In this document: positions 38,689-47,997 of the stretch, in pieces
Layout: each line of letters opens with the position of its first letter
Numbering within the stretch: the stretch's first letter is position 1
From: Minwuia sp.
GTDB lineage: Bacteria; Pseudomonadota; Alphaproteobacteria; Minwuiales; Minwuiaceae
NCBI GenBank assembly: GCA_029210175.1
Contig: JARGPL010000032.1
Coordinates: 124,001 to 188,000 of the forward strand
Length of the DNA stretch: 64,000 nucleotides
Direction of reading: 5' to 3'
The notes under the pieces: model-generated
What the model was told of the DNA's origin: nothing
The model's input: only the letters and a program-made list of their open reading frames with translations
Databases searched by the model: none
Made by a program: the position numbers and the translations under genes

Positions 38689-38727
38689 TGTCATGAAACA
38701 TTCACCGAAGTGTCATCGCCGGTTCAC
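38689..38727 (+). promoter_or_regulatory. Pho-box-like array upstream of phnC
   Basis: Four hexamers at exact 11-bp spacing: TGTCAT (38689), ATTCAC (38700), TGTCAT (38711) and GTTCAC (38722). PhoB binds direct repeats of CTGTCAT-like sequence with 11-bp period, so two tandem Pho boxes are suggested. The array is 43-81 bp before phnC and also lies in front of the divergent HD-domain gene. Confidence 0.65.
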
Positions 38728-38769
38728 GGCATCCGACTATCAAGCCGTCCAGCAACCAAAGGGGGCGTC

Positions 38770-39594
38770 ATGCTTGAAATCCGGAACCTGACCAAACGAT
38801 TCGGTGGCGGCGTCGTGGCCGTGAAGGACGTCGGTTTTGCCGTGGACAGGCCACAGATGATCGGCGTTATCGGGCGCTCCGGCGCAGGCAAGTCAACCAT
38901 GCTGCGCATGCTCAACCGCCTAACCCCGTCAACGCGTGGCACGATTCACGTAAATGGCGTCGATGTGCTGGGACTGAGGGGGCGGGACAAGCGCGCCTGG
39001 CAGCGCGACTGCGCCATGATCTTCCAGCAGTTCAATCTGGTGCCACGCCTCAACGTGGTCACGAACGTCATGCTGGGGCGGCTGAACGGTCACGGTCTGA
39101 TCGGCAGCCTGTTCAGCATCTTCAGTGAGGAGGACATTGACCGCGCTCTGGCGGCGCTGGACCGGCTGGGCATTGCTGACCAGGCGCTGCAACGGGCGGA
39201 GACACTTTCTGGTGGCCAGCAGCAGCGCGTCGCCATCGCCCGCGCCCTGACCCAGAACCCGAGGATGATCCTGGCAGATGAACCCATCGCCTCGCTCGAT
39301 CCGCTGAGTGCGGAGACGGTGATGCGATCGCTGCGCCAGATCCATGAACGCGATCAGATCACCGTGCTCTGCAATCTACACACGCTGGACACGGCACGGG
39401 CCTATTGCGACCGGGTCATCGGCATGCGCGAAGGGGCGCTGGTCTTCGACGGTCCGTCGTCAGAACTGTCCGCTGCGGTCGTGCGTGAGATCTACGGCGC
39501 CGATCACGAAATCGACGAATCGACGACATCCACGGCCATCAACCGCAGCCCGGCAGCGGTGGGCGGCTTTGGTGCGGCTGTCGCGACGGCCTGA
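38770..39594 (+). CDS. phnC: Phosphonate ABC transporter ATP-binding protein
   Basis: 274 residues from ATG 38770, preceded by GGGGGCG. Walker [10 protein letters not shown], signature [15 protein letters not shown], Walker [14 protein letters not shown] and [18 protein letters not shown] are typical PhnC. Energises PhnE1/E2 with PhnD as binding protein. First gene of the phnCDE1E2 operon. Confidence 0.96.
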   Translation: MLEIRNLTKRFGGGVVAVKDVGFAVDRPQMIGVIGRSGAGKSTMLRMLNRLTPSTRGTIHVNGVDVLGLRGRDKRAWQRDCAMIFQQFNLVPRLNVVTNVMLGRLNGHGLIGSLFSIFSEEDIDRALAALDRLGIADQALQRAETLSGGQQQRVAIARALTQNPRMILADEPIASLDPLSAETVMRSLRQIHERDQITVLCNLHTLDTARAYCDRVIGMREGALVFDGPSSELSAAVVREIYGADHEIDESTTSTAINRSPAAVGGFGAAVATA

Positions 39595-39661
39595 CCGGAC
39601 GGACCCGACCCCACGAAGACTTCAACGGCATCAAACATCATACCACTGGAGGGAGAAGACG

Positions 39662-40579
39662 ATGAGCTTCACACGTATCGCAACACTGGCCGTGGCCACC
39701 ACCATGCTGTCCACAGCGGCCATGGCCGGGGCGCACAACGGCAGCATCAGCGAGTTCCGCATCGGCATCCTTGGGGGAGAGAATGCATCTGATCGCCTGC
39801 GCAGCAATGGTTGCCTGATCGAGAAGACGGAGAATCTGTTGGGTGTACCGACAAAGCTGTTCGCCCCGGCCGACTACAACGGCGTCATCGAAGGGCTTTT
39901 GGGCGGCAACCTCGACATGGCCTGGCTGGGCGCGTCCGCCTACGCCAAGGTCTATCTGTCCAACCCGCAGGCGGTGGAGCCGGTGCTGACCAAGATCAAT
40001 GAAGACGGCTCCTTCGGCTATCACTCCATCGGCTTTGCCCGTGTCGACAGCGGCATCACGAACCTGAAGCAGATGAAGGGCAAGAAGTTCGGTTTCGGCG
40101 ACCCGAACTCCACGTCTGGCTATCTGATCCCGTCCATCGAGATCCCGGTTGCGGGCTACGCGATGGAACCAGGCGTTCATTTCGGCGAAGTTGTCTTCAC
40201 GGGTGGTCACGAGCAAACCATCGTGGCGGTGCAGAACGGTGACATCGACGCAGGCGTCAGCTGGGCCGACGGCCTGGGCAATTGGGAAGACGGCTACAAC
40301 AGTGGTGCGTTCCGCAAGGCCGCCGACGCCGGTCTGGTGGACATGACCCAACTGGTCGAGATCTGGCGCTCCAAGGTCATCCCCGAAGGTCCGATCGTGC
40401 TGCGCAAGGATCTGCCGGAAGCCGTGAAGATCAGGATGGTCGCCATGCTGGCCAGCTTGCCGTCGATGGATCCGGAATGCGCCTACGGTTTCATGGCGGG
40501 CAAGATCAAGGCAATCGCCCCGATCAGTCACGCCGATTACGCAGTCATCGTCGAAGCGCGGAAACGGAAGTCCCAATAA
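39662..40579 (+). CDS. phnD: Phosphonate ABC transporter substrate-binding protein
   Basis: 305 residues from ATG 39662, with GGAGGGAGAAGACG upstream. Signal peptide MSFTRIATLAVATTMLSTAAMAGA; mature protein starts near HNGSISEFRIGILGGENASDRL and contains FAPADYNGVIEGLLGGNLDMAWLGASAYAKVY, FGDPNSTSGYLIPS and EIWRSKVIPEGPIVLRKDLP, all PhnD signatures. Periplasmic receptor for alkylphosphonates. Confidence 0.96.
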   Translation: MSFTRIATLAVATTMLSTAAMAGAHNGSISEFRIGILGGENASDRLRSNGCLIEKTENLLGVPTKLFAPADYNGVIEGLLGGNLDMAWLGASAYAKVYLSNPQAVEPVLTKINEDGSFGYHSIGFARVDSGITNLKQMKGKKFGFGDPNSTSGYLIPSIEIPVAGYAMEPGVHFGEVVFTGGHEQTIVAVQNGDIDAGVSWADGLGNWEDGYNSGAFRKAADAGLVDMTQLVEIWRSKVIPEGPIVLRKDLPEAVKIRMVAMLASLPSMDPECAYGFMAGKIKAIAPISHADYAVIVEARKRKSQ

Positions 40580-40691
40580 GCGACATCCTTTCCTGAAGGG
40601 CGGGCGGTCCGGGTGATCCGGGCTGTCCGTTCGCGTTTCCGTCGCTGCATTTCGTGCGACGCACTACCCTGTTGGCCGAAGGTGTCATCAC

Positions 40692-41543
40692 ATGACAGCA
40701 GCAGAAACCCTGAGAGACGAAATCCTGCAGATGAAGCGGCGGCGCCAGCTCTATTCGGCGGGCATTCTGGTGTTCCTGATTGCCATTGTCGCCGGTGGCT
40801 ATGATCAGGCAAACGACATGAACTCGGGCAATTTCCTCAACGGCCTCACGCAGTTCTTCGACTACCCGGGGGAGATCGTGGCAGAGGCCTGGGACGCGGG
40901 TGCGGATTTTCCGGCCTTGCTGGTCCGCTTCCTGCCAGCTCTGATCGAGACGCTGAACATCGCGGCTGTCGCGTCGATCCTCGGCGGTCTCGGTGCCATG
41001 GTCTTTGCCTTTCTTGGGGCGAGCAACCTGAGTGTGTGGCCGCCACTTGTGCCCGTTGCGCGCCGGATGATGGATGTGATGCGCGCCTTTCCCGAACTGA
41101 TCATCGCACTGTTCCTGATCTACGTTCTTGGTACCAGTCCGGTGCCGGCAATGATCGCGGTGGCTTTCCACACGACCGGGGCGCTGGGCAAGCAGTTCTC
41201 TGAGGTCAACGAGAACATCGATTCCCGCGCCGTCGAAGGGCTGGGGGCCTGCGGGGCAAGCTGGCTGCAGCGGATGCGGTTTGGCGTGCTGCCGCAGGTT
41301 CTGCCCAATTACCTCAGCTATTTCATGTTGCGGTTCGAAATCAATGTCCGGGCGTCCGCCATCCTCGGCTTCGTGGGGGCGGGCGGTATTGGCACGGAAC
41401 TGCGCCGCACCATTGGCTGGGGGCAGGGCTCAGGTGATGAGACGGCGGCGCTGTTCGTGCTGCTGATCTTCTCCATATTCCTGATCGACCAGCTGTCATC
41501 ATGGATGCGCCAGAGAATATCCCGCACGGAGGCAGTGACATGA
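40692..41543 (+). CDS. phnE1: Phosphonate ABC transporter permease PhnE1
   Basis: 283 residues with about six membrane segments; MRAFPELIIALFLIYVLGTSPVPAMIAVAFHTTGALGKQFSEVNENID contains the EAA-type coupling loop and AVEGLGACGASWLQRMRFGVLPQVLPNYLSYF follows. The 112-bp gap after phnD has no clear hairpin. Overlaps phnE2 by 4 bp (ATGA). Confidence 0.95.
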   Translation: MTAAETLRDEILQMKRRRQLYSAGILVFLIAIVAGGYDQANDMNSGNFLNGLTQFFDYPGEIVAEAWDAGADFPALLVRFLPALIETLNIAAVASILGGLGAMVFAFLGASNLSVWPPLVPVARRMMDVMRAFPELIIALFLIYVLGTSPVPAMIAVAFHTTGALGKQFSEVNENIDSRAVEGLGACGASWLQRMRFGVLPQVLPNYLSYFMLRFEINVRASAILGFVGAGGIGTELRRTIGWGQGSGDETAALFVLLIFSIFLIDQLSSWMRQRISRTEAVT

Positions 41544-42892
41544 CCGGTGTGGCAATGAACGGCGCCGATATGATGGGGCAGGCGGAACGCCGGACGATCG
41601 TCAGATCGGTGCGCCGGACCGCCCGGATTGGTTTCGGGTTGCTGGCCCTGATGTTTGTCTATCTGACCTACACTTGGTTCGCATTCGACGTGCCTACCCT
41701 GATTGACAGTGCCAAACCCGAAAGGGCGGCGCTGCTGGCCACCGACTCCGTGGCGTACAAGGTGCACGTGACCCGGATGTTGCGCCGCGGCACGACGGCA
41801 ATCGCTGTGGAGGGGGAGCGGACGGCGACCTACTCCACGCCGCCGGACTGGATCGCCACTGATGGAGACGTACTGACGGTCGATCTGGATGACGGCTATG
41901 TTGCCAGGGTCTTTCCGACCTCCGTCATTCTTGATGTCCCCAATTATGGCAGCATCCGCATTGCGGTTCAGGATGGACGCGTCATCACGGATCTGCCGCC
42001 GGGAAACCGGCCGGACTGGCTGCGTGTCAACGATGTGAAGTTCGATGCCCGCCCGGACCTGAAACGTCGCGTTCAGGTATCACGCGCCAAGATCGAGGTG
42101 CACCGCTATTTCCTTGGTTGGGAGAATTTCTTCTTCCCCTTCAATTCACCGCTCAAGGCCTACTCCTTCGGCGAACTGCTGAGTCTGACTTTCAGTGCGG
42201 CGCGCCTGGACCCGGAGGTCGCCAACTGGCACCTGATCTACCGCACTTTCTGGGAAAATCCGGACTGGCAGCATGGCAATGTCTTCGTGGCGCTGCTCGA
42301 AACCCTGCTCATGGCAGTGCTCGGCACATTCACGGCGGCCCTTGTTGCCCTGCCGCTTGCATTTCTGGCAGCGCGCAACTTCACACCGTCGCGGACGCTG
42401 CGGTTCTTCGTGCGGCGGCTGTTCGACTTCGTGCGGGGGATCGACATGCTGATCTGGTCCCTGATCTTCATCCGAGCCTTCGGGCTGGGTCCGTTGACCG
42501 GGGCGCTGGCCATTGCCTTCACGGATACAGGAACGCTGGGCAAGCTGTTCTCGGAAGCGCTTGAGAACACCGACAGGAAACAGGTGGAGGGCGTCAGCGC
42601 GACAGGTGCGTCGAAGCTGCAGATCTATCGCTATGGCGTCATTCCTCAGATCCTGCCGATCTTCATCTCCCAGGGGTTCTACTATCTGGAATCCAACACC
42701 CGCTCCGCCACGGTGATCGGCGCGCTGGGGGCAGGCGGCATCGGCCTGATGCTGGTGGAGACCATCCGCACGTCACGCGACTGGGAAAACACCCTCTACA
42801 TCATCCTGCTGACGATCCTGCTGGTCATCGCCATGGATGCGGTGTCAATGCGGGTTCGCCGCCGCCTGACCGGGGGCACCACACCCCCCTGA
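41540..42892 (+). CDS. phnE2: Phosphonate ABC transporter permease PhnE2 with long N-terminal insert
   Basis: 450 residues from ATG 41540. After a first helix (FGLLALMFVYLTYTWFAF) there is a mostly beta-like hydrophilic stretch of roughly 150 residues (LRRGTTAIAVEGERTATYSTPPDW to PDLKRRVQVSRAKIEVHRYF). The permease domain follows with FVRGIDMLIWSLIFIRAFGLGPLTGALAIAFTDTGTLGKLFSEALENTD and YLESNTRSATVIGALGAGGIG. Ordinary PhnE is ~260-290 residues. Long PhnE2 proteins of similar size occur in alphaproteobacterial two-permease systems. The inserted domain probably sits in the periplasm. Convergent with the tetR gene, one base between stops. Confidence 0.93.
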   Translation: MTGVAMNGADMMGQAERRTIVRSVRRTARIGFGLLALMFVYLTYTWFAFDVPTLIDSAKPERAALLATDSVAYKVHVTRMLRRGTTAIAVEGERTATYSTPPDWIATDGDVLTVDLDDGYVARVFPTSVILDVPNYGSIRIAVQDGRVITDLPPGNRPDWLRVNDVKFDARPDLKRRVQVSRAKIEVHRYFLGWENFFFPFNSPLKAYSFGELLSLTFSAARLDPEVANWHLIYRTFWENPDWQHGNVFVALLETLLMAVLGTFTAALVALPLAFLAARNFTPSRTLRFFVRRLFDFVRGIDMLIWSLIFIRAFGLGPLTGALAIAFTDTGTLGKLFSEALENTDRKQVEGVSATGASKLQIYRYGVIPQILPIFISQGFYYLESNTRSATVIGALGAGGIGLMLVETIRTSRDWENTLYIILLTILLVIAMDAVSMRVRRRLTGGTTPP

Positions 42893-42893
42893 C

Positions 42894-43532
42894 CTAGCCT
42901 GCTGACGGGGCGGCGTATCCCACCATGCCGAGTGCCAGGTCGACATAGGCGTCGGCGATCGCTTCCGGTGCCTTCGGGCCGTCGGTGCGATACCAGCCAG
43001 CGACGGCTGTACACATGGTGATGATGGCAAGCACGGCCTCATCGCGATGCGGGGTCGTGAAACGGCCTTGCTGCAGTCCATCATCCACCACATCCTTGAA
43101 CAGGGTGGCGATGTGATCACGCAGGTCCACGACTTCCTGTCGCTCGGTCGCCGAAAGGCTGCGCAATTCCGTATTGGCAACGAAGGATTCGGCCTGACGC
43201 TCGGTATGCAGACGGACATGATTGCGTACCAGCGCCGCCAGCCGTTCCACCGGATCAGCCCCCGCGGCATCCCGCGCCGCCTCCAGGATGACGATCAGAT
43301 CGGTCGTCACGCCGATCATCAGGGTCCGCAGGATCTCCACCTTCGATGGAAAATAGTAATAGGCGTGCGAGATGACCGTGCCTGCGCCGTCGGCAATCTT
43401 GCGCATGGACGTGTCATGGTATCCATGCGCAAAGAAAGCCTCCAGCGCTGCTTTCAGCACGGCCTCCCGTCCGGCGGCTGCGGACGTGGACGGGTCGCGC
43501 CGCCTTGCCGTCCGGGTGGCGTGAGCGGTCAT
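42894..43532 (-). CDS. TetR family transcriptional regulator
   Basis: 212 residues. N-terminal TetR helix-turn-helix: EAVLKAALEAFFAHGYHDTSMRKIADGAGTVISHAYYYFPSKVEILRTLM. The C-terminal ligand domain resembles the TetR_C_33-like group (VRNHVRLHTERQAESFVANTELRSL). It lies 18 bp after the amidohydrolase gene on the same strand, so is co-transcribed with it. It may act at the dyad upstream of that gene (45308-45323). Confidence 0.92.
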   Translation of the reverse strand: MTAHATRTARRRDPSTSAAAGREAVLKAALEAFFAHGYHDTSMRKIADGAGTVISHAYYYFPSKVEILRTLMIGVTTDLIVILEAARDAAGADPVERLAALVRNHVRLHTERQAESFVANTELRSLSATERQEVVDLRDHIATLFKDVVDDGLQQGRFTTPHRDEAVLAIITMCTAVAGWYRTDGPKAPEAIADAYVDLALGMVGYAAPSAG

Positions 43533-43550
43533 CGAGCTGTCGCTCCCTGC

Positions 43551-45284
43551 CTATTCCGCCGCAATGGCGCTGTCGGTCTGCGCCACACCCGTGCCGAACC
43601 GCAGCAGCCGCCCCGAGTGGACGTTGGTTGGCGCGTCATCGCGGATTGTCACTTCACCGTTCACCAGGACATAGCGATAGCCGGATGCCCGTTGCACCCG
43701 CCGCCACTCCCCCGCAGGCAGGTCATGCACGATCTCGGCAGGCAGCACTTCCAGATTCTCGTAGTCGTAGACCAGAATATCCGCAGGCGCGCCCTTGCGC
43801 AGCACGCCGCGGCCTTCGAAGCCTGCGAACTGGGCAGGCAGGGCCGAAAGCCGCCAATGGGCTTCCTCCAGGCTGATCATGGCATTATCCCGCACGATCT
43901 TGACCAGCGTCTCGGTGGGGTAGCGCCCGGCGGTCAGGAACTTCGTGTGCGCCCCACCATCCGACACGCCGAACAGCACATAGGGGTCGTCCACGATTTC
44001 CTTCAGATAGTCGAGGCGACCATTGGGCGGGGCAGCAAAGAACTCCGTTTCCAGATTTTCCTCCACGGCCATGTCGAGCATGACATCCACGGGGTGCTTG
44101 CCCATCTTCTCCCCGGCGAGGGCCAGGCTGTGGTCCAGCCATTCCTTGTTCTTGTCCAGCTGCGGACCAACGATGACGATCTGGTCCAGCGGGCCGGTGG
44201 CCGTACGTGGCATGTTCTCGCGCAGCACCTTGCGGCGCTCCGGGTCGGCCAGCTTCTGCTTGCGCTCCTCGAATGTGCCAGTGGTGGCCTCGCACCAGGC
44301 ATCGATATCGTCAAACAGGTTCCAGTCCTCGAACGTGAAGGTGAAGCCTGCGTCGGTGGTCAGGCCCTGGCCCACGACCTGGATGCCGCGTTCGCGACAG
44401 CTTTGCAGCCAGCTCAGCACGCGGCGGTGGATTTCCGGACGATGGTCGAACGCCTGCACGACATTCATGATCATCGGGCGACCGGAGATCTCCGCCATTT
44501 CCTCATAGAATTTCTGGTCCTTGTCGTTGTCGCCGGACACCAGCAGCATCTGCATGAAGCCCTCGTTGCGGCGTCGCAGCACCCTGGCAAGCTCACGGCA
44601 GGTCTCGTCATGCATCACGTCGGTGGGCATGGGTGTGCCATCGAAATCACGCTGCACGGCCGCCGGTCCTGTCGGCAGCATCCGCTGTGCCGACCAGCCG
44701 CACCCCCCGGCATCCAGGGCTTCCTCCAGCAGGCGGCAGATTTCCGCATGTTCGGCATCGGTCGGCAGCCGCCCGGCCTTGGCGTCCTCGAAACCCAGAA
44801 CCCAGATCAGCAATGGGCTGATCGGCACATAGGGCAGGATGTTCACCGACTTCGGCGCGCGGTCCACGCTGTCCAGAAATTCGGGGAACGTCACCCAGTC
44901 CCACGGCAGCCCAGCCTCCATCGACGGCAGCGGAATGGCCTCCACCCGGGTCATCGACATCATCGCCCGCTCCCGCGCCTCCGGGTGCACCGGGGCGAAG
45001 CCGAAACCGCAATTGCCGATCACCACCGACGTGATGCCGTGCCAGCCTGAAATGGTGCAATAGGGGTCCCAGAACAGCTGCGCATCATAATGGGTGTGCA
45101 GGTCGATGAAGCCGGGCGCGACGATCAGGCCCTCTGCATCAATCACCTCCGCCCCGTCGGCGGCATCGATGTGACCGATCTCCGCAATCACGCCGTCGCG
45201 AATGCCGATATCCCCGCGATAGCGCGGCACGCGCGTGCCGTCCACGACCATCCCGTTCTTGATCACCCGATCATATTTCGCCAT
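43551..45284 (-). CDS. N-acyl-D-amino-acid deacylase-like amidohydrolase
   Basis: 577 residues. Amidohydrolase fold with the N-terminal metal motif APGFIDLHTHYDAQLFWDP and GITSVVIGNCGFGFAPVHPEARERAM, the latter a typical D-aminoacylase stretch whose Cys (GNCG) binds a metal. Metal-ligand Asp lies in GVSDGGAHTKFL. Substrates in this large subgroup include N-acyl-D-amino acids and cyclic amides. Its neighbours (Gfo oxidoreductase, MFS carrier, TetR) suggest a small catabolic cluster, but do not fix a substrate. Confidence 0.85.
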   Translation of the reverse strand: MAKYDRVIKNGMVVDGTRVPRYRGDIGIRDGVIAEIGHIDAADGAEVIDAEGLIVAPGFIDLHTHYDAQLFWDPYCTISGWHGITSVVIGNCGFGFAPVHPEARERAMMSMTRVEAIPLPSMEAGLPWDWVTFPEFLDSVDRAPKSVNILPYVPISPLLIWVLGFEDAKAGRLPTDAEHAEICRLLEEALDAGGCGWSAQRMLPTGPAAVQRDFDGTPMPTDVMHDETCRELARVLRRRNEGFMQMLLVSGDNDKDQKFYEEMAEISGRPMIMNVVQAFDHRPEIHRRVLSWLQSCRERGIQVVGQGLTTDAGFTFTFEDWNLFDDIDAWCEATTGTFEERKQKLADPERRKVLRENMPRTATGPLDQIVIVGPQLDKNKEWLDHSLALAGEKMGKHPVDVMLDMAVEENLETEFFAAPPNGRLDYLKEIVDDPYVLFGVSDGGAHTKFLTAGRYPTETLVKIVRDNAMISLEEAHWRLSALPAQFAGFEGRGVLRKGAPADILVYDYENLEVLPAEIVHDLPAGEWRRVQRASGYRYVLVNGEVTIRDDAPTNVHSGRLLRFGTGVAQTDSAIAAE

Positions 45285-45307
45285 GTCACTTCCTCCCCAG
45301 GGTCAAT

Positions 45308-45323
45308 TTGAGCGAATGTTCAA
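45308..45323. promoter_or_regulatory. Dyad upstream of the amidohydrolase gene
   Basis: TTGAGCGAATGTTCAA, 24 bp before the start codon of the amidohydrolase, is an imperfect 16-bp palindrome (outer TTGA/TCAA plus inner matches). TetR-family operators often look like this and the operon encodes a TetR protein, so autoregulation is plausible. Confidence 0.4.
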
Positions 45324-45356
45324 TCAAGGTGACGGTGGAGTCAACAAGGGATTGCT

Positions 45357-46340
45357 TCAGCCGGATGCGAGGATGCGTTCCACCACGATCTGAACCTCCA
45401 GCGCTTCCTCCACTGTGGCCAGGTCATGGGGCTGACCACGGACCATGTCGGCAAGCTTGGTCACCTGGCCCTTCAGGATCATCGGGCGGGCCAACTCGTG
45501 GCTGGGCGCTTCCGGGTCGCCGACCCAGGAACCTTCAGCGGTCAGTCTCTCTGCCGTGGACCAGTCACGCAGGCGGATCGCGCCTCTCGATCCGGTCAGG
45601 GTCCAGAGATTGTGGTCCGCCTGATCCGTTGTGCCGACGCCGCCCTTCAGGCGGACAGGCAGATCGCCCGCTGTCAGATCGGCGGCGATGGCCGTCTCTG
45701 CACCGTCACCACCGGGGTATCGGGCCGATGCGCTGCCGAGTTTCAGCGGACCACACAGGCGTCGGGTCAGGAACAGGAAATGGGAAATGACTTCCCGCGT
45801 GAAGCCGCCTTCTGCGCGGCGTGACAGCCAGCCGTTGGCGTCCATCTGCCAGGGGCGCGGCCACTGGGCGAACTGCGTACTGATCTCCAGGTGCTCAGGG
45901 CTGCCAATGACCCCGTCCGCCAGCCAGCCTTTCAGCGATGCCACGGCCGGCGACGACGCAAAGATGAAATTGACCGCCGCCGCGCTGCCTGACTGGTTCA
46001 CGAGTTCCAGAAAGGCATGTGACTCCTCGATCGATACCGCGAGCGGCTTTTCGGTGAACACCGCTCTGCCGGCACCAAGGGCAATGCGGGCGTGGCCCAG
46101 GTGCGTTGCGGGCGGTGAGGCGACGTAGATGACATCCGAAAGTCCGGCGACATCAGGTGCATGATCGACGAATGGCAAGTCCGGCAGTTCTGCACTCAGC
46201 CGTCGCCGTGCTGCCGGGTCCGGGTCCCACAGTGCCGAAAGCCGGATCATGCCGGGATCAAGTGACAGGGTGGCGCGGATGATTCGCTCTCCCATGATGC
46301 CGCAACCGATGATGCCCAGCCTCACGCCGCTTTCTGCCAT
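45357..46340 (-). CDS. Gfo/Idh/MocA family oxidoreductase
   Basis: 327 residues from ATG 46340 (AGGGAC just upstream). N-terminal Rossmann domain RLGIIGCGIMGERIIRATLSLD, then DVIYVASPPATHLGHARIALGAGRAVFTEKPLAVS with the catalytic-loop EKP motif. C-terminal alpha/beta domain with WQMDANGWLSRRAEGG. NAD(P)-dependent dehydrogenase of sugars, inositols or similar polyols. It precedes the amidohydrolase gene on the same strand with a 72-bp gap. Substrate unknown. Confidence 0.9.
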   Translation of the reverse strand: MAESGVRLGIIGCGIMGERIIRATLSLDPGMIRLSALWDPDPAARRRLSAELPDLPFVDHAPDVAGLSDVIYVASPPATHLGHARIALGAGRAVFTEKPLAVSIEESHAFLELVNQSGSAAAVNFIFASSPAVASLKGWLADGVIGSPEHLEISTQFAQWPRPWQMDANGWLSRRAEGGFTREVISHFLFLTRRLCGPLKLGSASARYPGGDGAETAIAADLTAGDLPVRLKGGVGTTDQADHNLWTLTGSRGAIRLRDWSTAERLTAEGSWVGDPEAPSHELARPMILKGQVTKLADMVRGQPHDLATVEEALEVQIVVERILASG

Positions 46341-46498
46341 GTCCCTGTTCTCCCTGTCTGATCTTCGATGTGGCCGTACCCTATCACCTCCGGTGCGTCT
46401 GATGGCAGCCGTGGATGGGATACGGCGGCAGCCGCGCGCCAGTTCGCACTTCTGATGATCGGCCGGCAAGGCGCGGGTTTCGCCGTGCGGGGAAGGGG

Positions 46499-47701
46499 TC
46501 AGGGCAGTCGGCTGGTGTCCCTGACCAGCAGCAGCCCGATGCCGGCCAGACCGGACAGGGCCGCGACGGTGGCGTAGGCCGCGCCATACCCCGAGACGGT
46601 GACCAGGACGCTGAACAGGCTGGGCAGCAGCATGACGCCGAAGAACTGGCTGAACGCGCCCAGCCCCGCAGCCTCTGCCACATGGCTCTGGCCGCCGATC
46701 CGGGCGAACTCGGCGAACGCAAGGCCGGTATAGCCGCTGGCGGTGGCCCCCGCGACCACGGCCACGAGCAGGATCGCGAACCATGGCCAGTCGGCGGCGA
46801 ACATGCCGGCCAGCACCCCCATGCCTGCCATCACCAACCCCATGACAGCCAGCATGCGCGGGGCCGGTATCCAGCGGTCGGCGACAATGCCCCAGATCGG
46901 TCGGGTGATGACCCCCGATACCTGATAGGCCGCGAGCATCTGTCCCGCGCCAACCAGATCGAAGCCCGCGCGGCTGGTCAGATGAACGCTCATGAACGAC
47001 ACGAAGCAGAGCTGCACGCCTGCATAGAAGAACACGGCCAGGGTCAGGCTGCGAATCTGCGGCTTGTCGCGCAGCAGGTTCAAGGGACCGAGCAGGCCGC
47101 CTGCAGTGATCACATGGCCAGGGTTGCGCCCCCCGTCATAGGTGCCGCGCACCATCTGCAGCACGATCAGCAGCACGATGGCCGGAATGATCTGCACGCC
47201 GATGGCGGTCTGCCAGTCGAAGCCCAGCACCAGCGGCGGCACGATCAGTCCGCCCAGCACGCCGCCCAGCGGCACGCCGATCTGGCGGATCGAGAAGACG
47301 AGGTTTCGGATGGATGGCGGTGTCCGTGCCATCAGCAGGTGCGAACTGGTGGGTGCCGTCGCCCCGTACCCCAGACCCAGCAGCACCGCCGACAGGGCCA
47401 GCGCCAGCACGGTACCGCCCAGCGCCGCCGCGCTGATCATCGCCAGCCCGGCCAGCAGGATGAACTGGCTGACCCGTACCGCGCCATAGCGATGGATGAA
47501 GCTGACGGACAGGATCGCGGAGATCATGCCGACGCCATAGACAATGGAGATGAATATCCCCACCCGCTCCCCCGCAACGCCCAGATCGGCGGCGATGGCA
47601 GGTGCAGCCGCAGGCACGGAGTACGCGGCCATGGTCACCAGTGTCTGCACGAACAGACCAATGAACAGCGGGATGTAGGGAAAGTTCTTCAGGACAGGCA
47701 C
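46499..47701 (-). CDS. MFS transporter
   Basis: About 400 residues with twelve membrane helices (FIGLFVQTLVTMAAYSVPAAAPAIA to YATVAALSGLAGIGLLLVRD). The motif-A loop between helices 2 and 3 is weak (FIHRYGAVRVSQ). Motif elements such as GLGYGATAPTSSHLLMARTPPSIRNLVFSIRQIGVPLGGVLGG resemble the CynX/NreB-like or sugar-phosphate side of the family. The start is uncertain: GTG 47701 gives a normal N-terminus, GTG 47794 adds 31 polar residues. Carried compound unknown. Confidence 0.85.
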   Translation of the reverse strand: MPVLKNFPYIPLFIGLFVQTLVTMAAYSVPAAAPAIAADLGVAGERVGIFISIVYGVGMISAILSVSFIHRYGAVRVSQFILLAGLAMISAAALGGTVLALALSAVLLGLGYGATAPTSSHLLMARTPPSIRNLVFSIRQIGVPLGGVLGGLIVPPLVLGFDWQTAIGVQIIPAIVLLIVLQMVRGTYDGGRNPGHVITAGGLLGPLNLLRDKPQIRSLTLAVFFYAGVQLCFVSFMSVHLTSRAGFDLVGAGQMLAAYQVSGVITRPIWGIVADRWIPAPRMLAVMGLVMAGMGVLAGMFAADWPWFAILLVAVVAGATASGYTGLAFAEFARIGGQSHVAEAAGLGAFSQFFGVMLLPSLFSVLVTVSGYGAAYATVAALSGLAGIGLLLVRDTSRLP

Positions 47702-47841
47702 CCGTTGCTTGATCGCGTGAACACTTGCTGCGGGGACGATAGCAGTCCTGCAGCCTTCGCCATCATGCCAGATGCGGCAAGTCCCGATCCGCACCTTCGC
47801 CGTATACCTGCCATCGGCAATGAACGGAGCGGGTGTCTGCC

Positions 47842-47994
47842 ATGAAGATGCGGCGCATATCAGACCTCCCCAGCAAGATCTGCATGGCCTGTCAGCGCCC
47901 CTTCACATGGCGGCGCAAGTGGGCCAGGGACTGGGCAAGCGTCCGCTACTGCTCTGAGCGGTGCCGACGGTCGCGGACCCGTGCAACGGAATGA
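47842..47994 (+). CDS. DUF2256 domain protein (small zinc-binding)
   Basis: 50 residues from ATG 47842: [25 protein letters not shown], then [10 protein letters not shown]. The two CxxC-type pairs (CMAC and CSERC) and the FTWRRKW core are the DUF2256 signature; it is probably a small zinc finger of unknown role. It is easily missed because of its length. Convergent with the alpha/beta hydrolase gene, with 3 bp between stops. Confidence 0.85.
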   Translation: MKMRRISDLPSKICMACQRPFTWRRKWARDWASVRYCSERCRRSRTRATE

Positions 47995-47997
47995 AGC

